Positions 44,233 to 53,475 of a stretch of 58,287 nt of DNA are shown piece by piece. The position numbers were made by a program, and so were the translations under genes. The stretch is from positions 1 to 58,287 of the forward strand of contig SCMY01000019.1 in NCBI GenBank assembly GCA_005502805.1, in the 5' to 3' direction. Below the pieces are notes generated by a model. That model was not told the origin of the DNA. It saw only the letters and a program-made list of their open reading frames with translations, and made no database searches. Within the stretch, counting starts at the first letter, position 1. Every line of letters begins with the position of its first letter. The DNA is from Rhizobiales bacterium 2SD (GTDB lineage Bacteria; Pseudomonadota; Alphaproteobacteria; Rhizobiales; Beijerinckiaceae).

Positions 44233-45369
44233 CTAGCTCAGGGCGCCGCGCCCAGCGACCGGCCAGACCGCCTCGACATGGGCGTCCGGGCCGCTCAGGC
44301 CGCGTACGCAGACATACCAGTCGTGCAGATTGACGGTCGGGTCGCAATGGCCGGGCACCAGCAGGACGCGGTCTCCGCGGTGCGGCACGGCGACGGGATC
44401 GCCGGTCAGGATGCCGTGCTCGTCAGAGGGCTTGGTGTAGATCACGCCATCGCGTTGCCACGGTACCGGCATGCCGGAATCGACTGCCGCGGCCTTGTGG
44501 CCGGCATCGACGATGGCGCGATCCGGCGTTGGTTTGCTCATCACCCCGGCGAGCACGAACAGTGCGTGCTGGAAGGTATGGAAGGTCGAGCCGTCGGCCA
44601 TGCGGTTCCTGGCATAGTCGGCGTCCATGAAGATGTAGGAGCCACATTGCAGCTCGTTCCAGATGCCGGAGCGGCTTTCGAGTTCGAAGGTGCCGGTGCC
44701 GGCGCCGCCGACGGTCTCGCAGGCGAGACCGGCCTGGGCGAGGCGCTCGATCGCATTGCGGGTCAGCAGGCCGGCGCGCTCGATCGCCTCGCTGCGTTCA
44801 TCGACCGAGCGCATATGCTGGGCGGAGCCGTGATAGGCCTGCACGCCGCGGAAACGCAGCGTGTTGCTGCGCGCCACTGCTTCGGCGAGCCGGACCGCCG
44901 CCTCGCCGGGGGCGACACCGCAGCGGCGTCCGCCAATATCGAGCTCGACCAGCACGTCGAGGACGACGTCGTTGCGCGCGGCGGCCTCGGCGGCTTCGCG
45001 CACGCCGTCGATATGGTCGACGCAGAGCCCGATTCGGGCCTCGCGAGCGAGCTTGGCCAGTCGGTCGAGCTTGGCGGCGCCAGCGATCTCGTTCGTGACG
45101 AGCACGTCTGTGACGCCGCCGGCGACCAGAACCTCCGCCTCGCCGACCTTCTGGCAGCATTGCCCGACCGCGCCATGGGCGATCTGGCGCAGAGCGATCT
45201 CGGGGCTCTTATGCGTCTTGGCATGCGGGCGCAGGCGCACGCCCGTCGCTTCGGCGAAGGCCGCCATGGTGACGAGGTTCCGCTCGAAGGCGTCGAGATC
45301 GATGATCAGAGCAGGGGTGTCGATCTCGGCAAAGGACTGTCCGGGCCGGGCCGGGGGGGAAAGGGGCAT
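44233..45369 (-). CDS. DSD1-family PLP enzyme (D-threonine/D-serine/3-hydroxyaspartate aldolase-dehydratase type)
   Basis: A 378-residue fold-III PLP enzyme: alanine-racemase-type barrel with the PLP lysine in RPHAKTHKSPEI (Lys51 from the chosen start) and a C-terminal beta domain with the metal-binding segment LVPGHCDPTVN. These proteins act on D-threonine, D-serine or beta-hydroxyaspartate. The ATG at 45369 is used since the longer frame starts with TTG at 45393. No beta-hydroxyaspartate-cycle partner is nearby, so substrate is open. Confidence 0.87.
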   Translation of the reverse strand: MPLSPPARPGQSFAEIDTPALIIDLDAFERNLVTMAAFAEATGVRLRPHAKTHKSPEIALRQIAHGAVGQCCQKVGEAEVLVAGGVTDVLVTNEIAGAAKLDRLAKLAREARIGLCVDHIDGVREAAEAAARNDVVLDVLVELDIGGRRCGVAPGEAAVRLAEAVARSNTLRFRGVQAYHGSAQHMRSVDERSEAIERAGLLTRNAIERLAQAGLACETVGGAGTGTFELESRSGIWNELQCGSYIFMDADYARNRMADGSTFHTFQHALFVLAGVMSKPTPDRAIVDAGHKAAAVDSGMPVPWQRDGVIYTKPSDEHGILTGDPVAVPHRGDRVLLVPGHCDPTVNLHDWYVCVRGLSGPDAHVEAVWPVAGRGALS

Positions 45370-45476
45370 GGGCTCTCGAATCTGGTGAATCAACTCATGG
45401 CTATCGGACGTCAGCTTCGTGTCCGGAGCAAGACCGGCAGTGGCGCTCGCATGGCGGCCATGTTAGGCCGCGCCCC

Positions 45477-47297
45477 ATGAAGATCGGCCGCGTCACCGAC
45501 GACACCCTTGCGCTCTTCGCCCGAGTCTGGCGCGAGCGTGGACGGCACTACCTGCCGCAACTCATTGGCATCCTTGCTCTCGTCGTGGTCATCGCCGCGA
45601 CGACGAGCTTCTATCCGCTGCTGATCAAGGCGGCCTTCGACGCCTTCGCAGACCCGATCGGGGCCGAGGCGACCGGCTTCGTGCGCCGCATGGAGCGGCT
45701 GGTGTCGAAGTCGATCGATTTCGAGATCGGCGTCGTCAACGCAGTCGCCGTGGTGGTGGTGATCGTCACCACGATCAAGGGCTTCTCGCTGCTGACGCAG
45801 ACGGTGATGACCAACAGCGTCGTCAGCCGGATCGAAGCCGACATGCAGAGCGCGCTCTACGATCATCTGATCGACGCCGACCTTGCGCAGCTTCAGAGGG
45901 AAAATCCCGCCTCGCTGACCCAGCGCTTCACCACCGACTTCACCTTCGTCAAGGAGGCGCTGACACGGCTGGTCAACATCGCGATCCGCGATGTGCTGAC
46001 GGCGGTCGCGCTGGTCGGCGCCATGCTCTGGATCGACTGGAAGATGACGGCGGTGGTGCTGTTGATCGCACCAATCGTCGCCCGGCCGATCGGTCGGATC
46101 GGCAAGAAGCTGCGCCGGATGGCGATGTCGCAGCAGGAGCAGACCGGCATCATGGCGAGCCTGGTCACCGAGAGCCTGCAGGGAGCGCGCGTGGCCAAAA
46201 CCGACTCGCTCGAGCCCTATCTGAAGGAGCGCGCGGCCGGGGCCTTCGAAACGATCCGGGCGCTGAAGATGAAGGCGGCCAATGCGCGCGGCCGGCTCGA
46301 CCCGCTGCTGGAGGTCGCCGGCGGCATCGCCGTCGCCGGGGTGCTGGCGGCGATCGGCGTGCGCATCACCTCCGGCGGTTCCACCGTCGGCGACTTCACC
46401 GGCTATGTCTCGGCGCTGCTGCTCGCGGCGCAGCCGATGCGCTCGCTCGGCAATCTCAACGCCATCGTCCAGGAGGCCGGCGCCTCGCTGAAGCGCTATT
46501 ACGCGTTGATCGACGAGAAACCGCTGGTCACGCAGCGCCCGGACGCCAGGCCTCTGACGGTGAACGGCGGAGAGGTCGCCTTCCGGGACCTGCGTTTCCG
46601 CTATCGCGACGACCAGCGCGGGATCGAAGGCATCGATCTCGTCGCCGAGGCCGGCAAGACCACGGCGCTGGTCGGCCGCTCCGGCTCGGGCAAGTCGACC
46701 ATGCTGGCTCTGGTGCCGCGGCTCTACGACCCCACCGAGGGCAAGGTCGAGATCGACGGACAGGACATTCGCGACGTCACCCTGCGCAGCCTGCGCGGCC
46801 AGATCGGCGTGGTCAGCCAGGACGTCGTGCTGTTTGACGACACGGTTCGCGCCAATATCGGCTTCGGCCGTCCCGGCGCGAGCGAGAACGACATCATCGC
46901 GGCGGCGAAGGCGGCGGCGGCGCACGACTTCATCATGGCGATGCCGGACGGCTACGACACCCGCGTCGGTGAGCGCGGCTCGCGACTCTCGGGCGGCGAG
47001 CGCCAGCGTCTCGCCATTGCCCGCGCCGTCCTCAAGGATGCGCCGATCCTCCTGCTCGACGAGGCGACCTCGGCGCTCGACACCCAGTCGGAACGGTTGG
47101 TGCAGGAGGCGCTGGCGGAGCTGATGAAGGGCCGGACCACGCTCGTCATCGCGCACCGGCTCTCGACCGTGCGCGAGGCCGACCAGATCGTCGTGCTCGA
47201 CGAGGGCAAGGTGATCGAGACCGGCGACCATGATGGGCTGATTGCCCGCGACGGCGCCTATGCGCGGCTCTATCGGCTGCAGTTCGCGGAGGGCTAG
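45477..47297 (+). CDS. MsbA/LmrA-like ABC exporter, fused permease-ATPase
   Basis: A 606-residue half-transporter. The membrane domain (about 25-340) has six hydrophobic segments. The ATPase domain has Walker A GRSGSGKST near residue 400, Q-loop GVVSQDVVLFDD, signature LSGGERQRLAIA near 502, Walker B PILLLDEATSALD and the H-loop IAHRLSTV. The homodimer would export a hydrophobic or lipid-like compound. Genes on either side are not clearly linked; its stop sits just before the second GNAT gene. Confidence 0.92.
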   Translation: MKIGRVTDDTLALFARVWRERGRHYLPQLIGILALVVVIAATTSFYPLLIKAAFDAFADPIGAEATGFVRRMERLVSKSIDFEIGVVNAVAVVVVIVTTIKGFSLLTQTVMTNSVVSRIEADMQSALYDHLIDADLAQLQRENPASLTQRFTTDFTFVKEALTRLVNIAIRDVLTAVALVGAMLWIDWKMTAVVLLIAPIVARPIGRIGKKLRRMAMSQQEQTGIMASLVTESLQGARVAKTDSLEPYLKERAAGAFETIRALKMKAANARGRLDPLLEVAGGIAVAGVLAAIGVRITSGGSTVGDFTGYVSALLLAAQPMRSLGNLNAIVQEAGASLKRYYALIDEKPLVTQRPDARPLTVNGGEVAFRDLRFRYRDDQRGIEGIDLVAEAGKTTALVGRSGSGKSTMLALVPRLYDPTEGKVEIDGQDIRDVTLRSLRGQIGVVSQDVVLFDDTVRANIGFGRPGASENDIIAAAKAAAAHDFIMAMPDGYDTRVGERGSRLSGGERQRLAIARAVLKDAPILLLDEATSALDTQSERLVQEALAELMKGRTTLVIAHRLSTVREADQIVVLDEGKVIETGDHDGLIARDGAYARLYRLQFAEG

Positions 47298-47301
47298 AGC
47301 G

Positions 47302-47817
47302 ATTCGCCTGGAGACCGAGCGCCTTGTCCTCGATTTGCACGGGCTCGAGCATTTCGAGCCGCTTCGCGAGATGTGGGGCGATGCCGCGGTGGTGCACCAT
47401 ATCGGCCAGCCCTCCACGGCACAGGAGGCCTGGATGCGGCTGCTGCGCTATCGCGGGCTCTGGCCGCTGCTCGGCTACGGCTATTGGGCCTTGACCGAAA
47501 AGGCGAGCGGGCGCTTCGTCGGCGATCTCGGCTTTGCCGATTTCCACCGGGCGGTCGAGCCGTCGATCCGCGGCCTGCCTGAGGCAGGCTGGGTGCTCGC
47601 GAGCTGGGCACATGGCAGGGGTTTCGCCAGCGAAGCGCTCGCCGCCGCGCTGGCCTGGCTCGACGGACTGGGCGTCCATGAGAGCTCGGTCTGCCTGATC
47701 GCGCCGGAGAACGAGCCTTCGTTGCGGCTGGCCCGGCGCTTCGGGTTCCGCGGTGAGCGCGCCGTCAGCTTCCTGGGGCATAACACATTGCTGCTTCGGC
47801 GGGCGCGGCCGGCCTAG
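47302..47817 (+). CDS. RimJ/RimL-type GNAT acetyltransferase, probable non-canonical ATT start
   Basis: A 171-residue GNAT with the family N-terminus IRLETERLVLDLHGLEHF, acetyl-CoA region WVLASWAHGRGFASEALAA, and the C-terminal APENEPSLRLARRFGFRGE. No ATG, GTG or TTG gives this N-terminus. The strong ribosome site GGAGGG (47288-47293) is 8 bases before ATT at 47302, so ATT is proposed as start. The in-frame alternatives, ATG at 47260 and TTG at 47242, overlap the ABC gene and add residues unlike the family. Substrate unknown. Confidence 0.82.
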   Translation: MRLETERLVLDLHGLEHFEPLREMWGDAAVVHHIGQPSTAQEAWMRLLRYRGLWPLLGYGYWALTEKASGRFVGDLGFADFHRAVEPSIRGLPEAGWVLASWAHGRGFASEALAAALAWLDGLGVHESSVCLIAPENEPSLRLARRFGFRGERAVSFLGHNTLLLRRARPA

Positions 47818-47945
47818 CCCTCAGGTGGCGCTCAGGCTCCGCTGCAAGCATGCCGGGCATGCGCAGCCGCCGGCAGCTGCTGACAGGAGCTGCCACATTC
47901 GAATGGCAGTCTCCCAGCTCAAAAAAATCCGAAAGAGACTTCCTC

Positions 47946-49478
47946 GTGACGACTTCGACGACCGCCGCCGCGCCGGCGCGCAAGGCTACCCGCCGTGAAT
48001 GGCTGGGCCTGATCGCTATCGCCTTCCCTTGCATGATCTATTCGATGGATCTGACGGTGCTGAACCTCGCAGTGCCGACGCTGACACGCGAGCTCAAGCC
48101 ATCGGCGGGCGAGCTGCTCTGGATCATCGACATCTACGGCTTCATGGTCGCAGGCTTCCTGATGACCATGGGCACACTCGGCGACCGGATCGGCCGGCGC
48201 AAGCTGCTGCTGATCGGTGCGGCCGCCTTCGGCGTTGCCTCGACCGTCGCCGCCTTCTCGACCAGCACCGAGATGCTGATCGTGATGCGGGCGCTGCTCG
48301 GCATCGCCGGGGCGACGCTGGCGCCCTCGACGCTGTCGCTGATCGCGGTGATGTTCGAGGACGAGACCGAGCGCACCTTCGCGATCTCGATGTGGATCGC
48401 CAGCTTCTCGGCCGGTGCCGTCATCGGGCCGCTGATCGGCGGTGTGCTGATCGAGTATTTCTGGTGGGGCTCGGTCTTCCTGATCGCGGTGCCGCCGATG
48501 CTGGTGCTGCTGGTGATCGGACCGATCCTGCTCCCTGAATACAAGGCGCCGCAGGCGGGTCGCCTCGACCTGGTCAGCGCATTGCTCTCGCTGGCGACGA
48601 TCCTGCCGGTGATCTACGGGATCAAGCACTGGGCCGAGTTCGGGATCTCGGCCTATGCCGCCGGCTGCATCATCGTCGGGCTCGTGCTCGGCGTCGTATT
48701 CACGCGCCGACAGAAGCATCTCGCTGACCCGATGGTAGACCTGACCCTGTTCGGGATCCCGGCATTCCGTGCAGCGCTGGCGATCAATCTCGCCGGCATC
48801 ATGGTGATGTTCGGCAGCTTCATTTTCATGGCGCAATATCTCCAACTCGTCGCCGGGCTGACGCCGCTGGAGGCTGGCCTCTGGTCGCTGCCCTCGGCGA
48901 TCGCCTTCACGCTCGCTTCCTTCGCGGTGACGCCGCTGACGATACGGTTCAAGCCAGCGACGCTGATGGCGGGCGGCATGGTGCTCTCGGGTCTCGGTTT
49001 CGCCTGGCTCGCCTTTGCGCCCAATCTCGTGCAGATCGTCGCCTCCTCGATCGTGTTCTCGATCGGCTTCACCCCGGTGGTGGCGTTGACCACCGGGATC
49101 GTGGTCGGCTCGGCGCCGCAGGAGCGGGCCGGTGCGGCCTCCGCCATGTCCGAGACCAGCATCGAGCTCGGCGGCGCGCTCGGCATCGCTGTTTTCGGCA
49201 GCCTCGGCACGGCGCTCTATCGCCAGAGCATGTCGGATCTGTCGGTGGCAGGCGTGGATGGCGCCGTGCTGGCGCCGGCGCGCTCGACGCTCGGCGGAGC
49301 CCTGGCGACGGCCGAACGCCTCGCGCCCGACCAGTCGGCGCATCTGCTCCAGGCGGCGCGCGAGGCCTTCATGACCGGCTTTCATGCGGTCGCGTTGATC
49401 GCGATCGCCGGCATGGTCTTTTGCCTCGCCGTGGCGCTGACCACCCTGCGGAATGCGCGCCCTTCGGGCGCGCATTGA
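47946..49478 (+). CDS. DHA2-type MFS multidrug exporter (QacA/SmvA-like)
   Basis: A 510-residue, 14-helix drug:H+ antiporter. The N-terminus has MDLTVLNLAVPTLTRELKPS (motif D1-like) and GTLGDRIGRRKLLLIG (motif A), then SFSAGAVIGPLIGGVLIEYF (motif C). GTG at 47946, behind AAAGAGA, is preferred over an ATG at 47850 that adds an unrelated basic tail. Exports cationic or hydrophobic compounds in the family; real substrates are not predictable. Confidence 0.9.
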   Translation: MTTSTTAAAPARKATRREWLGLIAIAFPCMIYSMDLTVLNLAVPTLTRELKPSAGELLWIIDIYGFMVAGFLMTMGTLGDRIGRRKLLLIGAAAFGVASTVAAFSTSTEMLIVMRALLGIAGATLAPSTLSLIAVMFEDETERTFAISMWIASFSAGAVIGPLIGGVLIEYFWWGSVFLIAVPPMLVLLVIGPILLPEYKAPQAGRLDLVSALLSLATILPVIYGIKHWAEFGISAYAAGCIIVGLVLGVVFTRRQKHLADPMVDLTLFGIPAFRAALAINLAGIMVMFGSFIFMAQYLQLVAGLTPLEAGLWSLPSAIAFTLASFAVTPLTIRFKPATLMAGGMVLSGLGFAWLAFAPNLVQIVASSIVFSIGFTPVVALTTGIVVGSAPQERAGAASAMSETSIELGGALGIAVFGSLGTALYRQSMSDLSVAGVDGAVLAPARSTLGGALATAERLAPDQSAHLLQAAREAFMTGFHAVALIAIAGMVFCLAVALTTLRNARPSGAH

Positions 49479-49484
49479 TCCCGA

Positions 49485-50060
49485 TCAGGGCTCGCGCAGC
49501 AGTGCTTCGGCGGCAGCCGGGAAACCGCGGAAGGAGAGCGGCAGCGCGACCTCGCGCTTGGCGGCGTCGAGATAGCGCATCTGGCCGGCTTCGCCGAAGC
49601 CGCGCCAGCGCTTGAAGGCATCGTCACTCAGGCTGGCTTCGGCGAAGCAGCCGCCGGGCAGGCAGCGCTGGAATATCGCGCTCGCCTCGTCCTTGTCGGC
49701 GACGCTGACGCGCACGCCCGCCTTGTCGCCAAGCGACAGGTTCGGCGGCACCTGGATCACCAACTTGATCGGCTCGTCCTTGATCGGCCGGCCGATCGCG
49801 ACGAGCGCGATCGGGCCGCGCTGACCCTGCTGTTCCAAGGTCTGGACGATCTCGCAGACGCGAGCGGCGACGCTCTGCTGGCAGCGCATCACCCAGTCGC
49901 CATAGGTCGCAGTGGTGTTGTCGGGTTGCGAGACGGCGCCGGGGGCGGGAGGGGTCTGGGCCTGAGCCGGCCGCTGCTGGGCCGGCGGGCGTTGAGCTTG
50001 CTGCGCGAAGGCGGGGCCGGCGAGCACCGACAGGGCGACGATCGTCAAGGATCTGAGCAT
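49485..50060 (-). CDS. Invasion-associated locus B (IalB) family protein
   Basis: A 191-residue periplasmic or outer-membrane-associated protein with signal peptide (LRSLTIVALSVLAGPAFAQQ), a Pro/Gln-rich linker (about 20-55), and the IalB domain starting ATYGDWVMRCQQ. Its four Cys (RCQQ, RVCEI, QRCLP, GGCFAE) fit the family. Known from Bartonella invasion, it also occurs in many free-living alphaproteobacteria with unknown roles. Start at 50060 removes an implausible 52-residue basic extension. Confidence 0.88.
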   Translation of the reverse strand: MLRSLTIVALSVLAGPAFAQQAQRPPAQQRPAQAQTPPAPGAVSQPDNTTATYGDWVMRCQQSVAARVCEIVQTLEQQGQRGPIALVAIGRPIKDEPIKLVIQVPPNLSLGDKAGVRVSVADKDEASAIFQRCLPGGCFAEASLSDDAFKRWRGFGEAGQMRYLDAAKREVALPLSFRGFPAAAEALLREP

Positions 50061-50139
50061 GGAGGATTCCGGAGGCTGCGACAGCGACGAGTTCAAGGCG
50101 AAGATCGCATGGGACGCAAGCCGGAACTGTGAACGGCCG

Positions 50140-51183
50140 TCAAGGATGCCAGCCGGTTTCCTCAGCTGGCGCTTCGTCCTTTGCCTCTTGGGCGCGCGCT
50201 TCCTCGACGACCGCAAGGACAGCGCGCAGCGCCGTCTCGACGCCTTCGCCCGAGGCGGCCGAGAGAGCGATCGGGGTGCGGCCGCAGGCGCGCTTCAGGC
50301 GGGCGAGCTGTTCCTTGCGCACCTCCGGCGTCAGCGCGTCGACCTTGGAGAGCGCGACGATTTCCGGCTTCTCGTCGAGATCGGCGCCATAGGCGGCGAG
50401 CTCCTTGCGCACCGTCTTATAGGCCTTGCCGGCATGCTCGCTGGTGCCCTCGACCAGATGCAGCAGCACGCGGCAGCGCTCGATATGGCCGAGGAAGCGG
50501 TCGCCGAGGCCATGGCCCTCATGCGCGCCTTCGATCAGCCCGGGAATATCGGCGAGCACCATCTCGCGCCCGTCGACGCGGACGACGCCGAGGCCGGGAT
50601 GCAGCGTGGTGAACGGATAGTCGGCGATCTTCGGCTTCGCCGCCGTCACCGTCGCCAGGAAGGTCGACTTGCCGGCATTGGGCAGGCCGACGAGGCCGGC
50701 ATCGGCAATCAGCTTGAGGCGCAGCCAGACCCAACGCTCCTCGCCCGGCAGGCCGGGATTGGCATGGCGCGGCGCCTGATTGGTCGCGGTCTTGAAATAG
50801 GCGTTGCCGAAGCCGCCATTGCCGCCCTTGCACAGCACGAAACGCTGGCCGGGCTCGGTCAGATCGGCGATCAGCGTCTCGCCGTCCTCGTCGAGAACCT
50901 CGGTGCCCGGCGGCACCTTGAGCACGATCGGGGCGCCATTGGCGCCATGCCGATCCTTGCCCATGCCATGCTCGCCGATCCTGGCCTTGAAATGCTGTTG
51001 GAAGCGGAAGTCGATCAGCGTGTTCAGCCCTTGCACGCACTCGACCACGACATCGCCGCCGCGCCCGCCATCGCCGCCATTGGGCCCGCCGAATTCGATG
51101 AACTTCTCACGCCGGAACGAGACGCAGCCGGCGCCGCCGTCACCGGCCTTCACATAGATCTTGGCTTGGTCGAGGAATTTCAT
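50140..51183 (-). CDS. obgE: Obg-family GTPase ObgE/CgtA
   Basis: A 347-residue GTPase: glycine-rich Obg domain (1-158; GGPNGGDGGRGGDVVVEC), then the G domain with P-loop GLPNAGKSTFLATV, switch region FTTLHPGLGVV, DIPGLIEGAHEG and SKVD. It acts in late 50S ribosome assembly and (p)ppGpp response. The C-terminal domain is short. It follows the GNAT and rpmA/rplU genes on the same strand, the usual neighbourhood. Confidence 0.97.
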   Translation of the reverse strand: MKFLDQAKIYVKAGDGGAGCVSFRREKFIEFGGPNGGDGGRGGDVVVECVQGLNTLIDFRFQQHFKARIGEHGMGKDRHGANGAPIVLKVPPGTEVLDEDGETLIADLTEPGQRFVLCKGGNGGFGNAYFKTATNQAPRHANPGLPGEERWVWLRLKLIADAGLVGLPNAGKSTFLATVTAAKPKIADYPFTTLHPGLGVVRVDGREMVLADIPGLIEGAHEGHGLGDRFLGHIERCRVLLHLVEGTSEHAGKAYKTVRKELAAYGADLDEKPEIVALSKVDALTPEVRKEQLARLKRACGRTPIALSAASGEGVETALRAVLAVVEEARAQEAKDEAPAEETGWHP

Positions 51184-51265
51184 GATCGCTAGGTAGTCGT
51201 ATGCATCGGGCAGGGCAATGCGTTGCGGATGAAAACGGGCCCGCCTTGCGGCGGACCCGTCGATT

Positions 51266-51922
51266 TCACGCCATGCAGGGCTCTTCGCTGAAGCGCTCTG
51301 CCTGCTGCTGCTGTTCGGCCGCCGGCAGCGGCGCCCAGCCGGAGGCGCTCCAGCTCTTCAGCGCCGCCCAGGTCGAGCGGTCGAGCCGGAACTGCTCGCA
51401 AGGGAAGAGGCCGCCGCGCGCCGGCAGCGACTTGAGGAAGGAGCCTTCCTGCCTGAAGCCGCTCTTCTCCAGCACCCGGCGCGAGGCCGGATTGATGACG
51501 CGGGTGTCGGCCTCGATCGCCTCGATCTCGACCAGCGAGAACATGGTGTCGATCAGCGCCTGCACCGCTTCGGTGGCGTAGCCCTTGTTCCAGTGCGGCG
51601 TGCCGAGCCAGTAGCCGATGAAGGGTCGCCCGCTCGCCTGCTTGTGCGCGCCGATCATGCCGATCAGCTCGTTCGGCTTCTCGCGCGGGGTGATCGCCAG
51701 CACGAGATGCTCGCCCAGCGCATTGCCCTTGCGGGTGGCGAAGACGAAGGGGTCGACCGCCTGGGTCGGATAGGGATGCGGGATCGAGGCCGTCATCTCG
51801 GCGACCGCCTTCTCGCCGGCAAGGCGTAGAATGGCGTTGGCGTCGGCGATCCGCGGCCAGCGCAGCCACAGCCGCCTGGTCTCGAGCCGGAAGACGTCGT
51901 CTCTCGTCAATTCGGGGAACAT
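51266..51922 (-). CDS. GNAT-family acetyltransferase between rpmA and obgE
   Basis: A 218-residue RimJ/RimL-type GNAT: FRLETRRLWLRWPRIADANA at the N-terminus, acetyl-CoA region IGYWLGTPHWNKGYATEAVQ, and INPASRRVLEKSGFRQEG. The ATG at 51922 follows GGAGAAACC; a longer frame from 51973 lacks such a site. The same gene order (L21, L27, GNAT, Obg) occurs in many rhizobia, so a ribosome-related target is possible (inference). The C-terminal tail is Gln- and Ala-rich. Confidence 0.88.
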   Translation of the reverse strand: MFPELTRDDVFRLETRRLWLRWPRIADANAILRLAGEKAVAEMTASIPHPYPTQAVDPFVFATRKGNALGEHLVLAITPREKPNELIGMIGAHKQASGRPFIGYWLGTPHWNKGYATEAVQALIDTMFSLVEIEAIEADTRVINPASRRVLEKSGFRQEGSFLKSLPARGGLFPCEQFRLDRSTWAALKSWSASGWAPLPAAEQQQQAERFSEEPCMA

Positions 51923-51949
51923 CAGGTTTCTCCGTCGGCGCAAACGAAA

Positions 51950-51980
51950 GGGGGAGATGGGCTTTGGTCCCATCTCCCCC
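51950..51980 (-). terminator. Strong hairpin after rpmA, probable intrinsic terminator
   Basis: GGGGGAGATGGG (51950-51961) pairs perfectly over 12 bp with CCCATCTCCCCC (51969-51980) across a 7-base loop. On the minus strand it is followed by TTTCGTTT, a short T-rich tract. It falls between rpmA and the GNAT gene, so it would end or attenuate the rplU-rpmA transcript. Confidence 0.7.
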
Positions 51981-52076
51981 TCGCTTGACCTTCGGGAAAC
52001 CCGTTGCGGGCCTTTATTCCCTTGATCCGTCCGGTTCGATGGAACCGGCGGATCGAGAACATTCCCTATCCGCCGT

Positions 52077-52343
52077 TTACTCTGCGGCCTCTTGGGCCGG
52101 AATTACGTTCACGAAAGCTCGGCCGAGCTTCGTCGTGAATCGGACGCGACCGTTCGACGTGGCAAAGAGCGTATGGTCTTTGCCCATGCCGACGTTCACG
52201 CCGGCGTGCCATTTGGTGCCGCGTTGACGAATGATGATGTTGCCGGCCACGACCGCCTGGTCGCCGAAACGCTTCACGCCGAGACGCTTGCTTTCGGAGT
52301 CGCGTCCGTTGCGCGACGAGCCGCCTGCCTTTTTGTGAGCCAT
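52077..52343 (-). CDS. rpmA: Ribosomal protein L27
   Basis: The 88-residue bL27 protein of the 50S subunit, with its N-terminus near the peptidyl-transferase centre. The start MAHKKAGGSSRNGRDSESKR is invariant for the family, without the cleaved leader of Firmicutes L27. It is 99 bases downstream of rplU in the standard rplU-rpmA order. Confidence 0.98.
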   Translation of the reverse strand: MAHKKAGGSSRNGRDSESKRLGVKRFGDQAVVAGNIIIRQRGTKWHAGVNVGMGKDHTLFATSNGRVRFTTKLGRAFVNVIPAQEAAE

Positions 52344-52442
52344 AACGCCCTACCTCAAAAACTCTTCAGTCCGTGTAACCCGAATCGGCGGCAAAAGCCA
52401 CCCCGACCGGGCGTGAAGCTGCGCGGTGCCTGTCAGCGCCGG

Positions 52443-53132
52443 TCAGTAGTCCTCGCCGGAAGCGAGCTCGGCCTGGTCGGCCTTGGCCCGCGGCGGCTTG
52501 CCGGCGAGCAGCTCCTTGGCCTGCTCGACCCACTCCTCGCGGGTGGCGCGGCCACGCAGCTTCAGCTCCTCGTCCCACTTGGCGACATCGGCCTCGGTCC
52601 AGGCGGCGATGTCGTTCCAGGAGGTGATGCCGGCGGCGCGCAGCTTCTTCTCGATGGTCGGGCCGACGCCCGAGATCAGCGAGAGGTTGGAGGCGTCGAG
52701 GCCCTCGGCCTTGGCTTCAGCCTTGGCGGGCTTGGCCGCGGCCTTGCCCTTGACGGCTTCGCTGCCGGCCTTGAGCGCGACCGGGGCGGCGGCGCCCTTC
52801 TTCATCTCCGGCTTCTTGCCGCCGGTGAGGATGTCGGTGATGCGCACCACGGTGAGCTCGGCGCGGAAGCCGCGCTTGCGCTTCGAATTCTGGCGGCGGC
52901 GCTTCTTGAAGGCGATGACCTTCTCGCCGCGGGTCTGCTCGACGATCTCGCCGGCGACGGTGATGTCACCGAGGAAGGGGGCGCCGATCGTCGACTTCTC
53001 GCCATCGGTCAGCATCAGCACGGAGCCGAAAGCGACGGTGTCGCCCGGGTTGCCCTCGAGCTTGGCGATGGTGATCTGGTCGTTGGCGGCGACGCGGAAC
53101 TGCTTGCCGCCGGTCTTGATGACTGCGAACAT
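52443..53132 (-). CDS. rplU: Ribosomal protein L21 with helix-hairpin-helix C-terminal extension
   Basis: The first ~103 residues are bL21 (FAVIKTGGKQFRVAANDQI; IAFKKRRRQNSKRKRGFR). Unlike the ~103-residue standard form, the protein is 229 residues: a Lys/Ala linker (about 105-160) is followed by a helix-hairpin-helix-like unit (LSLISGVGPTIEKKLRAAG; WNDIAAWTEADVAKWDEEL). The ATG at 53132 behind GGAG is preferred over ATG 53147. Such an extension is common in rhizobial L21; its use on the ribosome is unclear. Confidence 0.95.
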   Translation of the reverse strand: MFAVIKTGGKQFRVAANDQITIAKLEGNPGDTVAFGSVLMLTDGEKSTIGAPFLGDITVAGEIVEQTRGEKVIAFKKRRRQNSKRKRGFRAELTVVRITDILTGGKKPEMKKGAAAPVALKAGSEAVKGKAAAKPAKAEAKAEGLDASNLSLISGVGPTIEKKLRAAGITSWNDIAAWTEADVAKWDEELKLRGRATREEWVEQAKELLAGKPPRAKADQAELASGEDY

Positions 53133-53475
53133 CTTAGTGTTCTCCATGTTGAGCCCCGCCCGGTCATGTGCCCTGAAAGGGCGCACGCGGGACGGCTTTT
53201 TGGCAGTCGGTTGCGTGGTCGGGTTGCTCTTCCAGGCTCGCTGCGTTCGCCGCATCGAAGCAGCATGGTCGGCGGCGGCCAAAAGAGATCAGGCGCGGGT
53301 TTCCCCACGCCGGACGCGGCTTCCTAGTCGCGCGAGGGCGATCCGTCAAGGCAAAGCAGCATGGCAGCGCCGGATTTCAGGGCTGTGACGGAGTTGTGGG
53401 CGCATCGCACCGGAAAGGCTTGTGCCGGGCGGATGCAATGTGTAGTAAGCACCCCGCTTCGACCAGAGCGACCGC
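53133..53475. other. Promoter region of rplU and upstream of tRNA-Ser
   Basis: 343 bases that must include the promoter and leader of the minus-strand ribosomal genes. No coding frame is supported, and no clear L21 leader structure was picked out by eye. Confidence 0.45.

Noticed and set aside
44233..45369. Beta-hydroxyaspartate cycle gene (bhcC)
   Set aside because: The enzyme family fits, but none of the other cycle genes or the regulator is nearby.
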